A stretch of DNA of 64,000 bases. Origin: an uncultured Prevotellaceae bacterium (GTDB taxonomy: Bacteria; Bacteroidota; Bacteroidia; Bacteroidales; Bacteroidaceae). The position numbers and the translations under genes were made by a program. The DNA lies in assembly GCA_947168395.1 (NCBI GenBank), contig CAMVLT010000002.1, positions 169,796 through 233,795 on the forward strand, given 5' to 3'. Of this stretch, positions 16,227 to 24,608 are shown piece after piece. The first letter of the stretch is position 1; every line of letters begins with the position of its first letter. The notes under the pieces were generated by a model that ran no database searches, was not told the DNA's origin, and saw only the letters and a program-made list of their open reading frames with translations.

Positions 16227-19200
16227 ATGATACGAATGATGAAACGATTAGTGGGCTGCATGGTGGGCCTCATGGCCTGCGCAGCACTCGGAGCACAGGG
16301 CGTGAAGCCGCTGCCCTCGCTCCATGTGGAAGGAAAGTGGCTGGTCGACACCCACGGCAACCACGTGGTGCTTCACGGCGTGATGGACACACCGAGTGCC
16401 TGGTTCAATAACGGCCGCTGGGGCTGGAGCTACGACGATGCCGGCCGCCAGCGCTGCCTCAATTATTTCGAGAAACTGTTCGGAGCCCTCGAGAAGTCGA
16501 AGTGTACAGTCTTCCGTCTGCACCTGGAACCTGCATGGACCAACGACAACAGCTATACATATCCCGGTTCTGCCGGACAGTCCGCTGATGCCAGCGGCGA
16601 GGCCGACATCAAGCACTTCAACCCCACGCGCCTCACCAACTACATGAAGACGCTCTACTTCCCACTCATACAGCGGGCCATGAAGCACGGCTTGTACGTC
16701 GTCGTCCGCCCGCCGGGGGTCTGTCCGGGCGACCTGAAGGTGGGCGACTACTACCAGAAGTACCTGCTCAACGTCTGGGACCTCTTCACCCAGAACGACT
16801 CCATCCGCAAGTATGCCGGGCAGGTCAGCATCGAGCTGGCCAACGAGCCGGTACGCATCAGGAACTCGCAGAACGCCGACGACAAGAAGGCCATGCACGA
16901 CTATTTCCAACCCATTGTCGACCTCATCCGCGCCAACGGCTTCACCGGCATCGTCTGGGTGCCCGGCACGGGCTGGCAGTCCAGCTATGCCGACTATAAG
17001 ACCTATCCCATCACGGGCGACAACATTGGCTATGCCGTCCACGACTACGACGGCTGGTACGGCTGCGAGGACAAGAAACTGACCGAGGCCAACCTGGAGC
17101 AGGCCAAGAGGAACAAAATCAACCAGTTCCACAACCAGGTGCCCGTCGTCGATACCAATCCCGTTATCATCACCGAGATTGACTGGAGTCCCAAGAAGCC
17201 CGGTTCGGGCCATTACAACGAGCACAATGAGTGGGTGGAGTCCAACTACGGCACCTGGGCCACCGGCCGCACCTCGATGTGGGGTACCGTATTCAAGGCC
17301 GTCCACGACCACTACGGCAACATCTCGATGACGCTCTCGGGCACCAGCTGCCTCATCGACGTCGACGAGCTCATCAACAACAACAAGGTGGTGCCCGCCT
17401 TCGGCGGACTCGAGGAGGCTTGCGGCAAGGCCTGCATGGACTGGTATGCCGACTACTATAACGTGAACTACCCGAAGGCCGACTTCCAGAGCGTGCCCGT
17501 CAGCAACATGGGCAACTACTACCAGAACCCCATCGTGAGGGCCGACTTCCCCGACCCCGACGTCATCCGCGTGGGCGACACCTATTATATGGTATCAACC
17601 ACCATGCACAACTTCCCCGGTGCCACCATCCTCAAGTCGCAGGATATGGTCAACTGGGAGTACTGCGCGCACCCCCTGCAGCAGCTCTCCAACAAGGTGT
17701 CCTACGACCTCTACGGCTCTACCAATGCTTACGGCTCGGGCATGTGGGCATGCTCCATGAAGTACCACAACGGCAAGTTCCACATCCTTATCAACGAGAA
17801 AGTGCCCATCGACGGCTGGAACCTGCAGGGATGGCTGCTCACCGCCACCAATCCCGAGGGCAAGTGGGAGATGAAGAAGCTGACCCGCAGCTACTACGAC
17901 CCGGGCATGCTCTTCGACAACGGCAAGGTCTACGTGGCCTGCGGCATCGGCAACATCGCCATCTGCGAACTCGACGAGAAGTTCAACTTCAAGCGTGACA
18001 AGACCGTCATCACCAACCGCGACGGACTGGAAGGCAGCCACCTCTACAAGATTGGCGACTACTACTACATCTACGCCACCTACGGCGGATGGCCCAGCGG
18101 ACAGGCCGTATTCCGCTCGAAGGACATCTTCGGCCCCTACGAGGAGAAGATGGTGGTCGAGAAATCCTATAACAACGTGCCCAACACCATTCACCAGGGC
18201 GCACTCATCGAGGACACGCAGGGCAAGTGGTGGACCATCATGCAGGAAGACCTGGGCGCACTCGGACGCATGCCCAACCTGCAGCCCGTCAAGTGGGTCA
18301 ACGACTGGCCCGTGGTCGGCAACAACGGCACGCCTTACAAGAGTTTCGACAGCAAGGTAAGCAAACCCAAGCCCGTGGGCGACAACGGCGTGAAGCGACT
18401 GCCCACCACCGATGTGTTCCGCACCTATCCCCTCGGCAAGCAATGGGAGTGGAACCACAATCCCGTCGATACGGCGTGGACACTCTTCGACCGCCCCGGC
18501 TGGCTCCGTCTGAAGGCTGCCACCGTCACCACCAAGCTGCCGCAGGCCCGCAACATGCTCACCCAGCGCATCTTCGCCATCCCCAATCAGTACACCAACG
18601 GCAGCGTCCGTCTGGATGTCAGCCAGCTCAACGAGGGCGACCGTGCCGGTATCTGCATCCTGCAGGACCCCTACGCCATGATTGCCGTCGAGCGTACCGA
18701 CGAAGGCAAGTTCCAGCTGCTGTGGCAGCAGGACCAGGTGAGGGATGCCGGCAGCGACTTCAAGCCCGACTCCAAGACCGTTGACATTGAGCCTGAGAAT
18801 GGCATCATCTACCTGCGCGCCTCCATCAAGTACGGCGAGAACAAGGCTAAGTTCTACTATTCACTCGACAACACCACGTGGAAGCCGCTGGGCGGCGCCA
18901 CCTCCATGAGCTTCAACCTCAGCGTCTTCGTCGGTGCCCGCTTCGGACTCTTCTGCTATGGCACCAAGACCAAGGGCGGTATCGCCGACTTCGACTGGTT
19001 CACCACCGAGAGCCAGTTCGACGAGAGCCAGGTATGCCCCGACGAGTTCAAGGCACCCGCCGAGAACCAGTTCAAGGTCACCAAGCTCGTGCAGACACCC
19101 GCCACCATCGAGACCATGATTGGTGGCTGGGGAGTACCCCTGCTCAAGGCCACCTACGCCGATAACCACACGGCCTACGTAGCCGACCAAACCACCATAG

Positions 19201-19946
19201 TGCCTGGGCAGGACGGCATCGTCGAGTTCCACCACGGACGTATGCTCGGCACCGGCCAGGGCAGCACACCCGTCAAGGCCACCTACGTCGACCCGCTCGG
19301 CAACAGCGTCGAGACCACCTTCACCGCCAAGTCCTCCTACTTCCCCTTCGACTACCAGTACGTCAGGAGCGACCTCAAGGGCAGCGGCACCTACCGCAAC
19401 AACACCGCCTCAGCCGTCTTCAAGTTCAACGAGGCCAATTCCCAGATGGGATGGGTGTACAATGCCAATGTCGACATGACTGGCTACAAGTACCTGGTCA
19501 TCCGGCTGCTGCAGAAGCAGACCGCCGATGCCCACCTCAACATCTACACCACCCAGAGTCTGACAGGAGCCTGCTACTCGTCGCCCAAGTTCGGCAGTCG
19601 CCAGGAAATAGTCATCGACCTCGACACCTGCAAGTACACCTCGGCAGCTAACAAGGGCAAGGATCTGAACCGCAAGACGGTGCGCATGATTACCTTCACC
19701 GGGGCCTTGGCCAACAAGACGCTGGCCCTCTCCGAGATGTTCCTGAGCAACGACCCGAAGTACGACACCACCGGCATCCTCGATGTGGAACGTTCAACGT
19801 TCAACGCTCAGCGTTCAAAGGTCAATGTCCACACCCTCTCCGGCCAGCTCGTCCGCAGCGGCGCCCCCCGCGCCACCGCTCTGCAGGGCTTGCCAGCTGG
19901 TGTCTACATCATCGACGGACATAAGGTCATCTGGAGCGGACGGTAA
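16227..19946 (+). CDS. GH5-GH43 fusion, predicted arabinoxylanase
   Basis: A 1239-residue bifunctional secreted enzyme. Signal peptide 1-24. The GH5 domain (about 28-400) has acid/base E207 in ELANEPV and nucleophile E317 in IITEIDW, giving an endo-acting TIM barrel. The GH43 domain (about 425-740) has base D443 in DFPDPDVI and acid E602 in GLEGSHLYK, the five-bladed propeller of arabinofuranosidases and xylosidases. A beta-sandwich (about 745-935; FVGARFGLFCYG) follows, as in GH43 enzymes with a C-terminal DUF1349-like domain. Then come an Ig-like and a CBM-like part and a tail (LSGQLVR...LPAGVYIIDGHKVI). The pairing fits backbone cleavage plus arabinose removal from the same chain. The GH5 subfamily and exact specificity cannot be settled by eye. 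Confidence 0.9.
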   Translation: MIRMMKRLVGCMVGLMACAALGAQGVKPLPSLHVEGKWLVDTHGNHVVLHGVMDTPSAWFNNGRWGWSYDDAGRQRCLNYFEKLFGALEKSKCTVFRLHLEPAWTNDNSYTYPGSAGQSADASGEADIKHFNPTRLTNYMKTLYFPLIQRAMKHGLYVVVRPPGVCPGDLKVGDYYQKYLLNVWDLFTQNDSIRKYAGQVSIELANEPVRIRNSQNADDKKAMHDYFQPIVDLIRANGFTGIVWVPGTGWQSSYADYKTYPITGDNIGYAVHDYDGWYGCEDKKLTEANLEQAKRNKINQFHNQVPVVDTNPVIITEIDWSPKKPGSGHYNEHNEWVESNYGTWATGRTSMWGTVFKAVHDHYGNISMTLSGTSCLIDVDELINNNKVVPAFGGLEEACGKACMDWYADYYNVNYPKADFQSVPVSNMGNYYQNPIVRADFPDPDVIRVGDTYYMVSTTMHNFPGATILKSQDMVNWEYCAHPLQQLSNKVSYDLYGSTNAYGSGMWACSMKYHNGKFHILINEKVPIDGWNLQGWLLTATNPEGKWEMKKLTRSYYDPGMLFDNGKVYVACGIGNIAICELDEKFNFKRDKTVITNRDGLEGSHLYKIGDYYYIYATYGGWPSGQAVFRSKDIFGPYEEKMVVEKSYNNVPNTIHQGALIEDTQGKWWTIMQEDLGALGRMPNLQPVKWVNDWPVVGNNGTPYKSFDSKVSKPKPVGDNGVKRLPTTDVFRTYPLGKQWEWNHNPVDTAWTLFDRPGWLRLKAATVTTKLPQARNMLTQRIFAIPNQYTNGSVRLDVSQLNEGDRAGICILQDPYAMIAVERTDEGKFQLLWQQDQVRDAGSDFKPDSKTVDIEPENGIIYLRASIKYGENKAKFYYSLDNTTWKPLGGATSMSFNLSVFVGARFGLFCYGTKTKGGIADFDWFTTESQFDESQVCPDEFKAPAENQFKVTKLVQTPATIETMIGGWGVPLLKATYADNHTAYVADQTTIVPGQDGIVEFHHGRMLGTGQGSTPVKATYVDPLGNSVETTFTAKSSYFPFDYQYVRSDLKGSGTYRNNTASAVFKFNEANSQMGWVYNANVDMTGYKYLVIRLLQKQTADAHLNIYTTQSLTGACYSSPKFGSRQEIVIDLDTCKYTSAANKGKDLNRKTVRMITFTGALANKTLALSEMFLSNDPKYDTTGILDVERSTFNAQRSKVNVHTLSGQLVRSGAPRATALQGLPAGVYIIDGHKVIWSGR

Positions 19947-19968
19947 TATCCCCCCTCTACTCCTTACG

Positions 19969-20036
19969 AAAAAGGTCGTAATATGAAAAAAACACGCATT
20001 TTGTAATAATGTAATATTGTAATAATGTAATATTAG
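19969..20036 (+). repeat. Left inverted repeat of the accessory island
   Basis: Starts AAAAGGTCGTAATATG, then an A-run, GCATTTTG, four 8-bp units (TGTAATAA or TGTAATAT, 20002-20033) and TAG. Inverted copy at 27831-27898. It starts 23 bases after the GH5-GH43 stop. Confidence 0.8.
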
Positions 20037-20050
20037 CATAAACAATATAT

Positions 20051-20086
20051 AAAATTGCCTGCCGTATCACTACGGCAGGCAATTTT
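20051..20086. terminator. Strong bidirectional terminator
   Basis: AAATTGCCTGCCGTA, loop TCAC, TACGGCAGGCAATTT: a perfect 15-bp stem with A/T runs on both sides. It ends the HU-HIG transcript on the minus strand. Confidence 0.85.
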
Positions 20087-20651
20087 AAGGCTCAGGATTG
20101 ACATCCGGAACGTTCTCAGGGAACGTGGCTCCGTTCTTCCACTCCTGCATAGGCAGCTTCACGTGGCGGAGCTTCTTCTTACCGTCCACCGTCACCTCGT
20201 AGGTCTTGACGGCGTAGCCGCCCTCCAGCACGCAGTACTCCTGGAAAGCGTGGCGGGTCAGCTGGTCGAGCTTCTTCTGGTCGCCCATGAAGTTGATGCA
20301 CACGCCGACCGTCTGCACATCGGGGTTGAAGCCGTTGGCCACAATGTCGGCAGCGTCCATGCCGCCCTTCTTGTTGGTGATGGTCGGCCAGAAGGTGCCG
20401 ATGCCGTCCAGCTTCACGCCGTAGCCCTGCGAAACCAGTTCGGGAATACATTCAGCCAGCTGAGAGAGCACACCCTCCACAATGTCGCGCGTCCAGATAG
20501 AGCCGTGAGCGGCTATGTGGTCGCAGAGGGCGCGGGTGCTCAAGGTTCCCACTCGGTCAACCTCGGGGAACCACATACCAAAAACTCGCGATGCCGAGTT
20601 GGTACATTTGCGCACGTTAATGCGCAGTGGGGTTTTAATTTTCTGTCCCAT
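20085..20651 (-). CDS. HU-HIG family DNA-binding protein
   Basis: A 188-residue protein of the HU/IHF-like type found in Bacteroidota, often on mobile elements. It reads INVRKCTNSASRVFGMWFP, LSTRALCDHIAAHGSIWTRD, IVEGVLSQLAECIPELVSQG and VKLDGIGTFWPT; these are the N-terminal helices and beta-arm region of the HU fold. A C-terminal extension of about 70 residues is specific to this family. It is a close paralogue of the next gene (20782-21324), separated by 130 bp that contain a GC-rich palindromic repeat. It probably bends or coats the element's DNA (family knowledge). No promoter is visible directly upstream, so it may share the promoter at 21386-21417. Confidence 0.8.
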   Translation of the reverse strand: MGQKIKTPLRINVRKCTNSASRVFGMWFPEVDRVGTLSTRALCDHIAAHGSIWTRDIVEGVLSQLAECIPELVSQGYGVKLDGIGTFWPTITNKKGGMDAADIVANGFNPDVQTVGVCINFMGDQKKLDQLTRHAFQEYCVLEGGYAVKTYEVTVDGKKKLRHVKLPMQEWKNGATFPENVPDVNPEP

Positions 20652-20726
20652 AATAATCCTTTCTTTTAATTTAGTCCTTTCTTCACTTTACTTTTTAATC
20701 CTTTCTTCCCTTTTAATCTTTTCAAA

Positions 20727-20760
20727 CTCCCCTCCCGTTCGGGAGGGGCTGGGGGTGGGT
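20727..20760. repeat. GC-rich palindromic repeat between the HU-HIG genes
   Basis: CCCCTCCCGTTCGGGAGGGG followed by a G-rich run. Intergenic member of the family listed at 143-177. Confidence 0.75.
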
Positions 20761-20781
20761 ATTAGGTGGGTATTAGTGGGT

Positions 20782-21324
20782 TTACTCATCCGTCAAATCC
20801 GGACACCCCTGTGCCCTCCAGTCGTCGTAGTTCATGTGCAGCGTCTTGTCCTTCACCTTCTTGCCGCCAACGGTCTTGTAGATGGTGCGCACGCAGTCGT
20901 GCATAGCCAGCGAGCAGTGCTCCTTGAACTGCTTCGAGCACTTGTTGTTGAGCTTCGTCTGGTCGGGGGTGAAACGGATGCGGATGCCGTCACAAATCTC
21001 ACTCACATTGTTGAAGCCCTGCGGGCCCTCAACACCTCCCTTTACCGCCTTGGCGGTGGGATAGAAGATTCCAATTCCTTGGAGTTCAACACCATACCCC
21101 TGACAAACCTTCTCAGGGATACAAACCTGGAGCTGCTTGAGTATGCCCTCCACCACGTCGCGCGTCCACACAGAGCCGTGGTCGGCAATGTGGTCGGCCA
21201 GTGCGCGGGTCGAAAGCAGGCCTTTGTACTCAACCTCTCCGAAGTACATGCCGTAGGTGCGAGAAGCCGAGTTCTCGTCCTTACGGACATTCACCAGCAT
21301 GATTTCTTTCTCTTTCGTAGCCAT
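20782..21324 (-). CDS. HU-HIG family DNA-binding protein, paralogue
   Basis: A 180-residue paralogue of the 20085-20651 product; both share NSASRxxGM, LSTRALxDHIAxHGSxWTRD and VEGxLxQLxxCIPExVxQGYGV. It should be a dimeric HU-like protein. It is first in the two-gene minus-strand unit and has a clear promoter 62 bases upstream. The two copies differ mainly after about residue 95, so a tandem duplication followed by divergence is likely; they may form a heterodimer like IHF-alpha/beta (inference). Confidence 0.8.
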   Translation of the reverse strand: MATKEKEIMLVNVRKDENSASRTYGMYFGEVEYKGLLSTRALADHIADHGSVWTRDVVEGILKQLQVCIPEKVCQGYGVELQGIGIFYPTAKAVKGGVEGPQGFNNVSEICDGIRIRFTPDQTKLNNKCSKQFKEHCSLAMHDCVRTIYKTVGGKKVKDKTLHMNYDDWRAQGCPDLTDE

Positions 21325-21385
21325 AATGATTTAGATTTTAACTATTCTCGTTATCCTGAAAACAAATATTATTCTAATTGCGCTG

Positions 21386-21417
21386 CAAAGGTACGAAAAA
21401 TATTCTAAACCGCCAAA
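21386..21417 (-). promoter_or_regulatory. Promoter for the HU-HIG pair
   Basis: On the minus strand TTTG (21417-21414), 20 bases, TACCTTTG (21393-21386). An exact match to the spacing seen at the HTCS and Rpn promoters. Confidence 0.75.
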
Positions 21418-21464
21418 TATTATGCAAACTATTTTCTGTTAATTATTGTTTTTGCGTTTATTTA

Positions 21465-21600
21465 TTCTTCCTCATCCCTCTTCCTTCTTCCCTCTTCCTT
21501 CTTCCTTCTTCCATCTTCCCTCATAACCTCTCCTTTCGTCGGGTGGGGGGTCTTGCTCGATCGGATGGAGGGTCTTGGCCTGTCGGGTGGGGGGTCTTCG
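21465..21600. repeat. Low-complexity C/T tract and G-rich repeats
   Basis: A run of CTTCCTTCTTCC-like words (about 21465-21525), then three imperfect copies of TCGGGTGGGGGGTCTT spaced about 30 bases apart (about 21539-21600). No coding signal. It fills the gap between the divergent HU-HIG and Rpn genes. Confidence 0.6.
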
Positions 21601-21625
21601 GCAGCAGCATTTTTTGCCATAAAAA

Positions 21626-21657
21626 TTTGGCCGTTTGAATGTTTCTCATTATCTTTG
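21626..21657 (+). promoter_or_regulatory. Promoter for the Rpn-family gene
   Basis: TTTG (21626-21629), 20 bases, TATCTTTG (21650-21657), 36 bases upstream of the ATG at 21694. Confidence 0.75.
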
Positions 21658-21693
21658 CAAGCTGAAAACAAAACACCAAAACTCCCAAAGATT

Positions 21694-22620
21694 ATGGCAG
21701 ACGACACAAACGAGAGATACATCAATCCGTACACCGACTTCGGCTTCAAGAAACTGTTCGGCACAGAGATGAACAAGGATTTGCTCATCAGTTTCCTCAA
21801 TGCCCTGTTCAACGACAGCACAAAGGAAATCGAGGATGTGCAGTACCTCAACGGCGAGAACCTGGGCGACGGTTACGGTGACCGCCGCTCGGTGTTCGAT
21901 GTCTATTGCATGACTAAGGACGGCAGCCGTTTCATCGTAGAGATGCAAAAGGCAGAGCAGGCTTATTTCAAGGACCGCAGCGTCTATTATTCCACCACGC
22001 CCATTCGCCAGCAGGCTCCGAAAGGCGAGTGGGACTATCGTCTGGATGATGTCTACACAATAGGCATCCTGAATTTCGAGTTTCCTCACAACGAGTATCC
22101 CGCCGACCGCTACCGGCACGAAATCAAGTTGAAGGACATCGAGGACAACCACGTGTTCTACGAAAAGCTGACGTTCATCTATCTTGAAATGCCCAAGTTT
22201 GTCAAGACGGAGGATGAGCTGGTGACGATGTTCGACAAGTGGATGTTCGTGCTTCATAATCTTTATCGCCTGTTGGAGCGTCCCAAGGCATTGCAGGACC
22301 GTGTGTTCCAAAAGCTGTTCGACCAAGCCGAGATTGCCCGTTATTCCGAGACTGAGCGCCGCCAGTATGAAGACAGCAAGAAGGTGTTCTGGGATAACTA
22401 TAGCGTTATTAAGACCGCACGAGATAAGGGAGTGCTTGAAGGCATACAAAAAGGCATTCAGCAAGGTATTCAGCAAGGTATTCAGCAAGGCGTTCAAAAA
22501 GGTGTTCTGCAAGAGAAAGCTGAAACCGTTCAAAGAATGAAGGCTAAAGGTTTCTCCGCTGAGGACATATCTGAGATAGCAGGTTTAACAGTAGAGGAGG
22601 TAGAGGAACTGTTGCAATAA
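21694..22620 (+). CDS. Rpn / PD-(D/E)XK nuclease-family protein
   Basis: A 308-residue protein of the Rpn (recombination-promoting nuclease) / PDDEXK transposase-like family. It opens with YINPYTDFGFKKLFG and has the nuclease core FDVYC...FIVEMQKAEQ (Asp, then Glu-x-Gln) near residues 70-92. The family makes DNA breaks and promotes RecA-independent recombination; several members defend against phage. The C-terminal region carries a tandem repeat GIQKGIQQGIQQGIQQG encoded by near-identical 12-bp units (about 22440-22500), which can expand or contract by slippage, and ends with an EDISEIAGLTVEEVEELL helix typical of these proteins. ATG 21694 is chosen over the upstream open frame because of the promoter position. 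Confidence 0.85.
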   Translation: MADDTNERYINPYTDFGFKKLFGTEMNKDLLISFLNALFNDSTKEIEDVQYLNGENLGDGYGDRRSVFDVYCMTKDGSRFIVEMQKAEQAYFKDRSVYYSTTPIRQQAPKGEWDYRLDDVYTIGILNFEFPHNEYPADRYRHEIKLKDIEDNHVFYEKLTFIYLEMPKFVKTEDELVTMFDKWMFVLHNLYRLLERPKALQDRVFQKLFDQAEIARYSETERRQYEDSKKVFWDNYSVIKTARDKGVLEGIQKGIQQGIQQGIQQGVQKGVLQEKAETVQRMKAKGFSAEDISEIAGLTVEEVEELLQ

Positions 22621-22731
22621 GAATGGCGAGAGCAGATGCATGTGTAACAAAAGAACCGTCTTTTACCTTCTTTTAGACGATTTGGAGGCCGATTTCAAGC
22701 TGATTTTCTAAAATAAAGTTAAATTATGGGC

Positions 22732-22771
22732 GTTGCCACCGGTGGTTGCCACCGGTGGCAACCCTTTTTTT
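22732..22771 (+). terminator. Palindromic terminator after the Rpn gene
   Basis: GTTGCCACCGGTGG is followed by TTGCCACCGGTGGCAAC and a run of T. The two halves also form a direct repeat of TTGCCACCGGTGG. Confidence 0.7.
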
Positions 22772-22784
22772 GTTCGTAATTTTG

Positions 22785-23100
22785 CACTGTCAACGAACGG
22801 AAACGGGAGGTTGGCAGTGCTCTTTGAGGCTTCGCCTCGAAAAGCTGCGGCACCTCAGCAAAGCTAAAAGCAAGCTTTCGCTTTTGCGTTCGGTTGGCAG
22901 CGCTCTTTGACTTATTGATACAACGAAATAACATACCGCTTCTTCTCAAAGGGTCAAACATCAGGCGGTCAGCGGACTGCCGAACTCTGCCCTGCCGCGA
23001 CGGCACGGCAGTTATTCTTCACCACGGAGAACACGGAGTTGTTTTATCATACAAACTCTGTGTGCTCAGTGGTCTCGGTGTTTCAAAGTATCCGACAGAC
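22785..23100. other. Gene-free stretch with imperfect repeats
   Basis: Holds two copies of GTTGGCAGYGCTCTTTGA (about 22811 and 22893), a hairpin-forming AGCAAAGCTAAAAGCAAGCT stretch, and an inverted pair CCACGGAGAACACGGAG / CTCTGTGTGCTCAGTGG at about 23020-23083. TAATTTTG at 22777-22784 looks like a -7 box but no gene follows. No protein-coding signal. Confidence 0.5.
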
Positions 23101-23333
23101 GGCCTGAAAGGCCAGCAAGCAAATAGCCCAGGGCAGCGCCCTGGGTATAGGGTGGGTGTACCGCCAACGCCCTGAAAGGGCAAAAGCTTTTGGCCTTACA
23201 GGCCGATTCCACTCTCCTGCTTGCACCCAGGGCGCTGCCCTGGGCTAAAGGCTTCTGCCCTTTCAGGGCGGGGTTTAAACGTCCTGTCACCCAGGGCGCT
23301 GCCCTGGGCTATGAGCTTTTTGGCCTTTCAGGC
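23101..23333. repeat. REP-like palindrome cluster
   Basis: Three copies of a 22-bp palindrome with GCCCAGGGC[GA]GCGCCCTGGG-type symmetry (23125-23146, 23225-23246, 23289-23310). They alternate with short palindromes GGCCTGAAAGGCC (23101-23113), GCCCTGAAAGGGC (about 23169-23181), GGCCTTACAGGCC (23192-23204), GCCCTTTCAGGGC (23256-23268) and GGCCTTTCAGGCC (23321-23333). It resembles REP/BIME arrays. No RAYT transposase lies in the window. Confidence 0.8.
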
Positions 23334-23385
23334 CGTCATTGCGAAACTGGAGAACAATAGTATTAACTAAAAATAATTAAGGTAT

Positions 23386-24081
23386 ATGGAAAAGGGAAAT
23401 GAAATGACTATTCAAGGCAATGAGCAGCGCATCAGCTCGCTTGACATTGCTGCGGTGACAGGTAAGACCCATGCACACGTGCTAAGGGACATCCGGAACA
23501 TGGAGCAGGCATGGGAAAAAGAATGTGGAGCCAAATTTGGCCGCTCATCGGAAAAGGTGAATATGCCGCAGGGCGGCGTGAGGCTGATACCAGTTTATCA
23601 GCTGACGAAAACGGAGTCGCTGTACGTGGCGACGAAGTTCAACGACACAGCACGGGCACGGCTGGTGCTGAGGTGGGAACAGCTGGAAAAGAAGAGCCTC
23701 ACCCCCCACCCCTCACCAAACGGAGAGGGGAGTAATTACTCCCAGAAACTGCTGGTGACTGAGGCTGAGATGCTGCAGAAGAGCGACGAGATACGCCGCC
23801 AGCAGATAGGGGACGAGAACCGCCCAGCCGACGGCTGCCTGACAGTGAGGGACATCGCCCAGCTGCTGCGTACAACGGTGAAGGCGGTGAACAAGGCGCT
23901 GGTGGCCGAGGGGGTACAGTACTGGAACGGCGGGCGCTACAAACTGGCACCGAAATATGCCGAACAGGGGCTTGCCCAGGACCGCTGCTTCCACTACTAC
24001 GGCCTCGACGGCGAGAAGAAAGAACGGGCCTACCTCGTGTGGACGCCCATCGGCATGGAGTTTATCAGAACAATTTTTTAA
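23386..24081 (+). CDS. Rha-family phage regulator with KilA-C-type C-terminal domain
   Basis: A 231-residue phage-type regulator. The N-terminal half (about 12-105; ISSLDIAAVTGKTHAHVLRD, YQLTKTESLYVATKF, ARARLVLRWEQLE) matches the Rha family, named for lambdoid phage proteins that interfere with phage growth. The C-terminal half (about 120-231; TVRDIAQLLRTTVKAVNKAL, GLDGEKKERAYLVWTPIGME) is a KilAC/antirepressor-type domain. The joint between the domains carries an in-frame palindromic repeat (TPHPSPNGEGSN, 23700-23732). Together they mark the island as phage- or satellite-derived. The gene is followed by two direct copies of a CGGAC palindrome. Confidence 0.85.
   Translation: MEKGNEMTIQGNEQRISSLDIAAVTGKTHAHVLRDIRNMEQAWEKECGAKFGRSSEKVNMPQGGVRLIPVYQLTKTESLYVATKFNDTARARLVLRWEQLEKKSLTPHPSPNGEGSNYSQKLLVTEAEMLQKSDEIRRQQIGDENRPADGCLTVRDIAQLLRTTVKAVNKALVAEGVQYWNGGRYKLAPKYAEQGLAQDRCFHYYGLDGEKKERAYLVWTPIGMEFIRTIF
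23700..23732. repeat. GC-rich palindromic repeat, in frame in the Rha gene
   Basis: C-rich arm, CACCAAACG centre and G-rich arm, translated as PHPSPNGEG between the two domains of the protein. Confidence 0.7.
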
Positions 24082-24109
24082 ACGGTAAAAAAGTAAAAAG
24101 GTAAAAAGG

Positions 24110-24257
24110 GCAACGGACTATACGGACTGAAGCGGACAAAATAATAAGTCCGTGTGAGTCCGTGAGAGTCCGATGCAAAAAGTAAAAAGGGCAACGGACT
24201 ATACGGACTGAAGCGGACAAAATAATAAGTCCGTGTGAGTCCGTGAGAGTCCGATGC
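24110..24257. repeat. Two tandem CGGAC palindromes
   Basis: 24110-24176 and 24191-24257 are identical 67-bp copies, period 81 bp. Each opens GCAACGGACTATACGGACTG, has the loop AAAATAATAA and closes with three GTCCG words and ATGC. The ATG at the very end (24254) is in frame with the next gene but is part of the repeat. Confidence 0.85.
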
Positions 24258-24280
24258 AAAAGGTAAAAACTGAAAGTATT

Positions 24281-24607
24281 ATGGAAATTAAAGCAACGAT
24301 TGAACAGATGAGTGCTCCTATTGCCTACAAATTCAAGACTGAAAGTGGTGTGGAGCGTGAGTCCTCCTATTTGGAGGTAGTGTTGAACGACGGCCTGAAC
24401 AGCTTCTATTGCGAAACGGCCAGCCCCCTGAATGCTCAGGAAACGGCTAAGAAAGTAAAAATCGGCGACAAAGTGGTGGCTTTGGCCCGGTTTGAGGCCT
24501 TCCTCTGCAAACGTCAGGATGGTGGTACTTTCTATAAGAACCGCGTGAAGATTCTGGCTATGAAAAAAGCGTTCCAGATGGGAGAAACACTGCCTGAGAC
24601 CTTCTAA
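24281..24607 (+). CDS. Small unknown protein, possible OB-fold
   Basis: A 108-residue protein from ATG 24281 (117 residues if the repeat-derived ATG at 24254 is used; I prefer 24281 because 24254 lies in the palindrome). Sequence features: LEVVLNDGLNSFYCETASPL and VKIGDKVVALARFEAFLCKR, beta-rich with an OB-like pattern, and a basic C-terminal stretch KNRVKILAMKKAF. This could be a single-strand-binding-type protein, which would fit a gene just upstream of the origin-like region and primase, but I do not recognise the family. Its stop (24605-24607) directly abuts the first 8-bp iteron array. Confidence 0.5.
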   Translation: MEIKATIEQMSAPIAYKFKTESGVERESSYLEVVLNDGLNSFYCETASPLNAQETAKKVKIGDKVVALARFEAFLCKRQDGGTFYKNRVKILAMKKAFQMGETLPETF

Positions 24608-24608
24608 C

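Noticed and set aside
4913..19946. SusC/SusD genes expected near an HTCS
   Set aside because: Searched by eye for TonB-dependent receptor plug and SusD-like lipoprotein motifs; none present in the window.
20002..20033. 8-bp repeats read as a CRISPR or simple microsatellite
   Set aside because: Units are too short for CRISPR; the same arrays recur in ordered inverted pairs, unlike random microsatellites.
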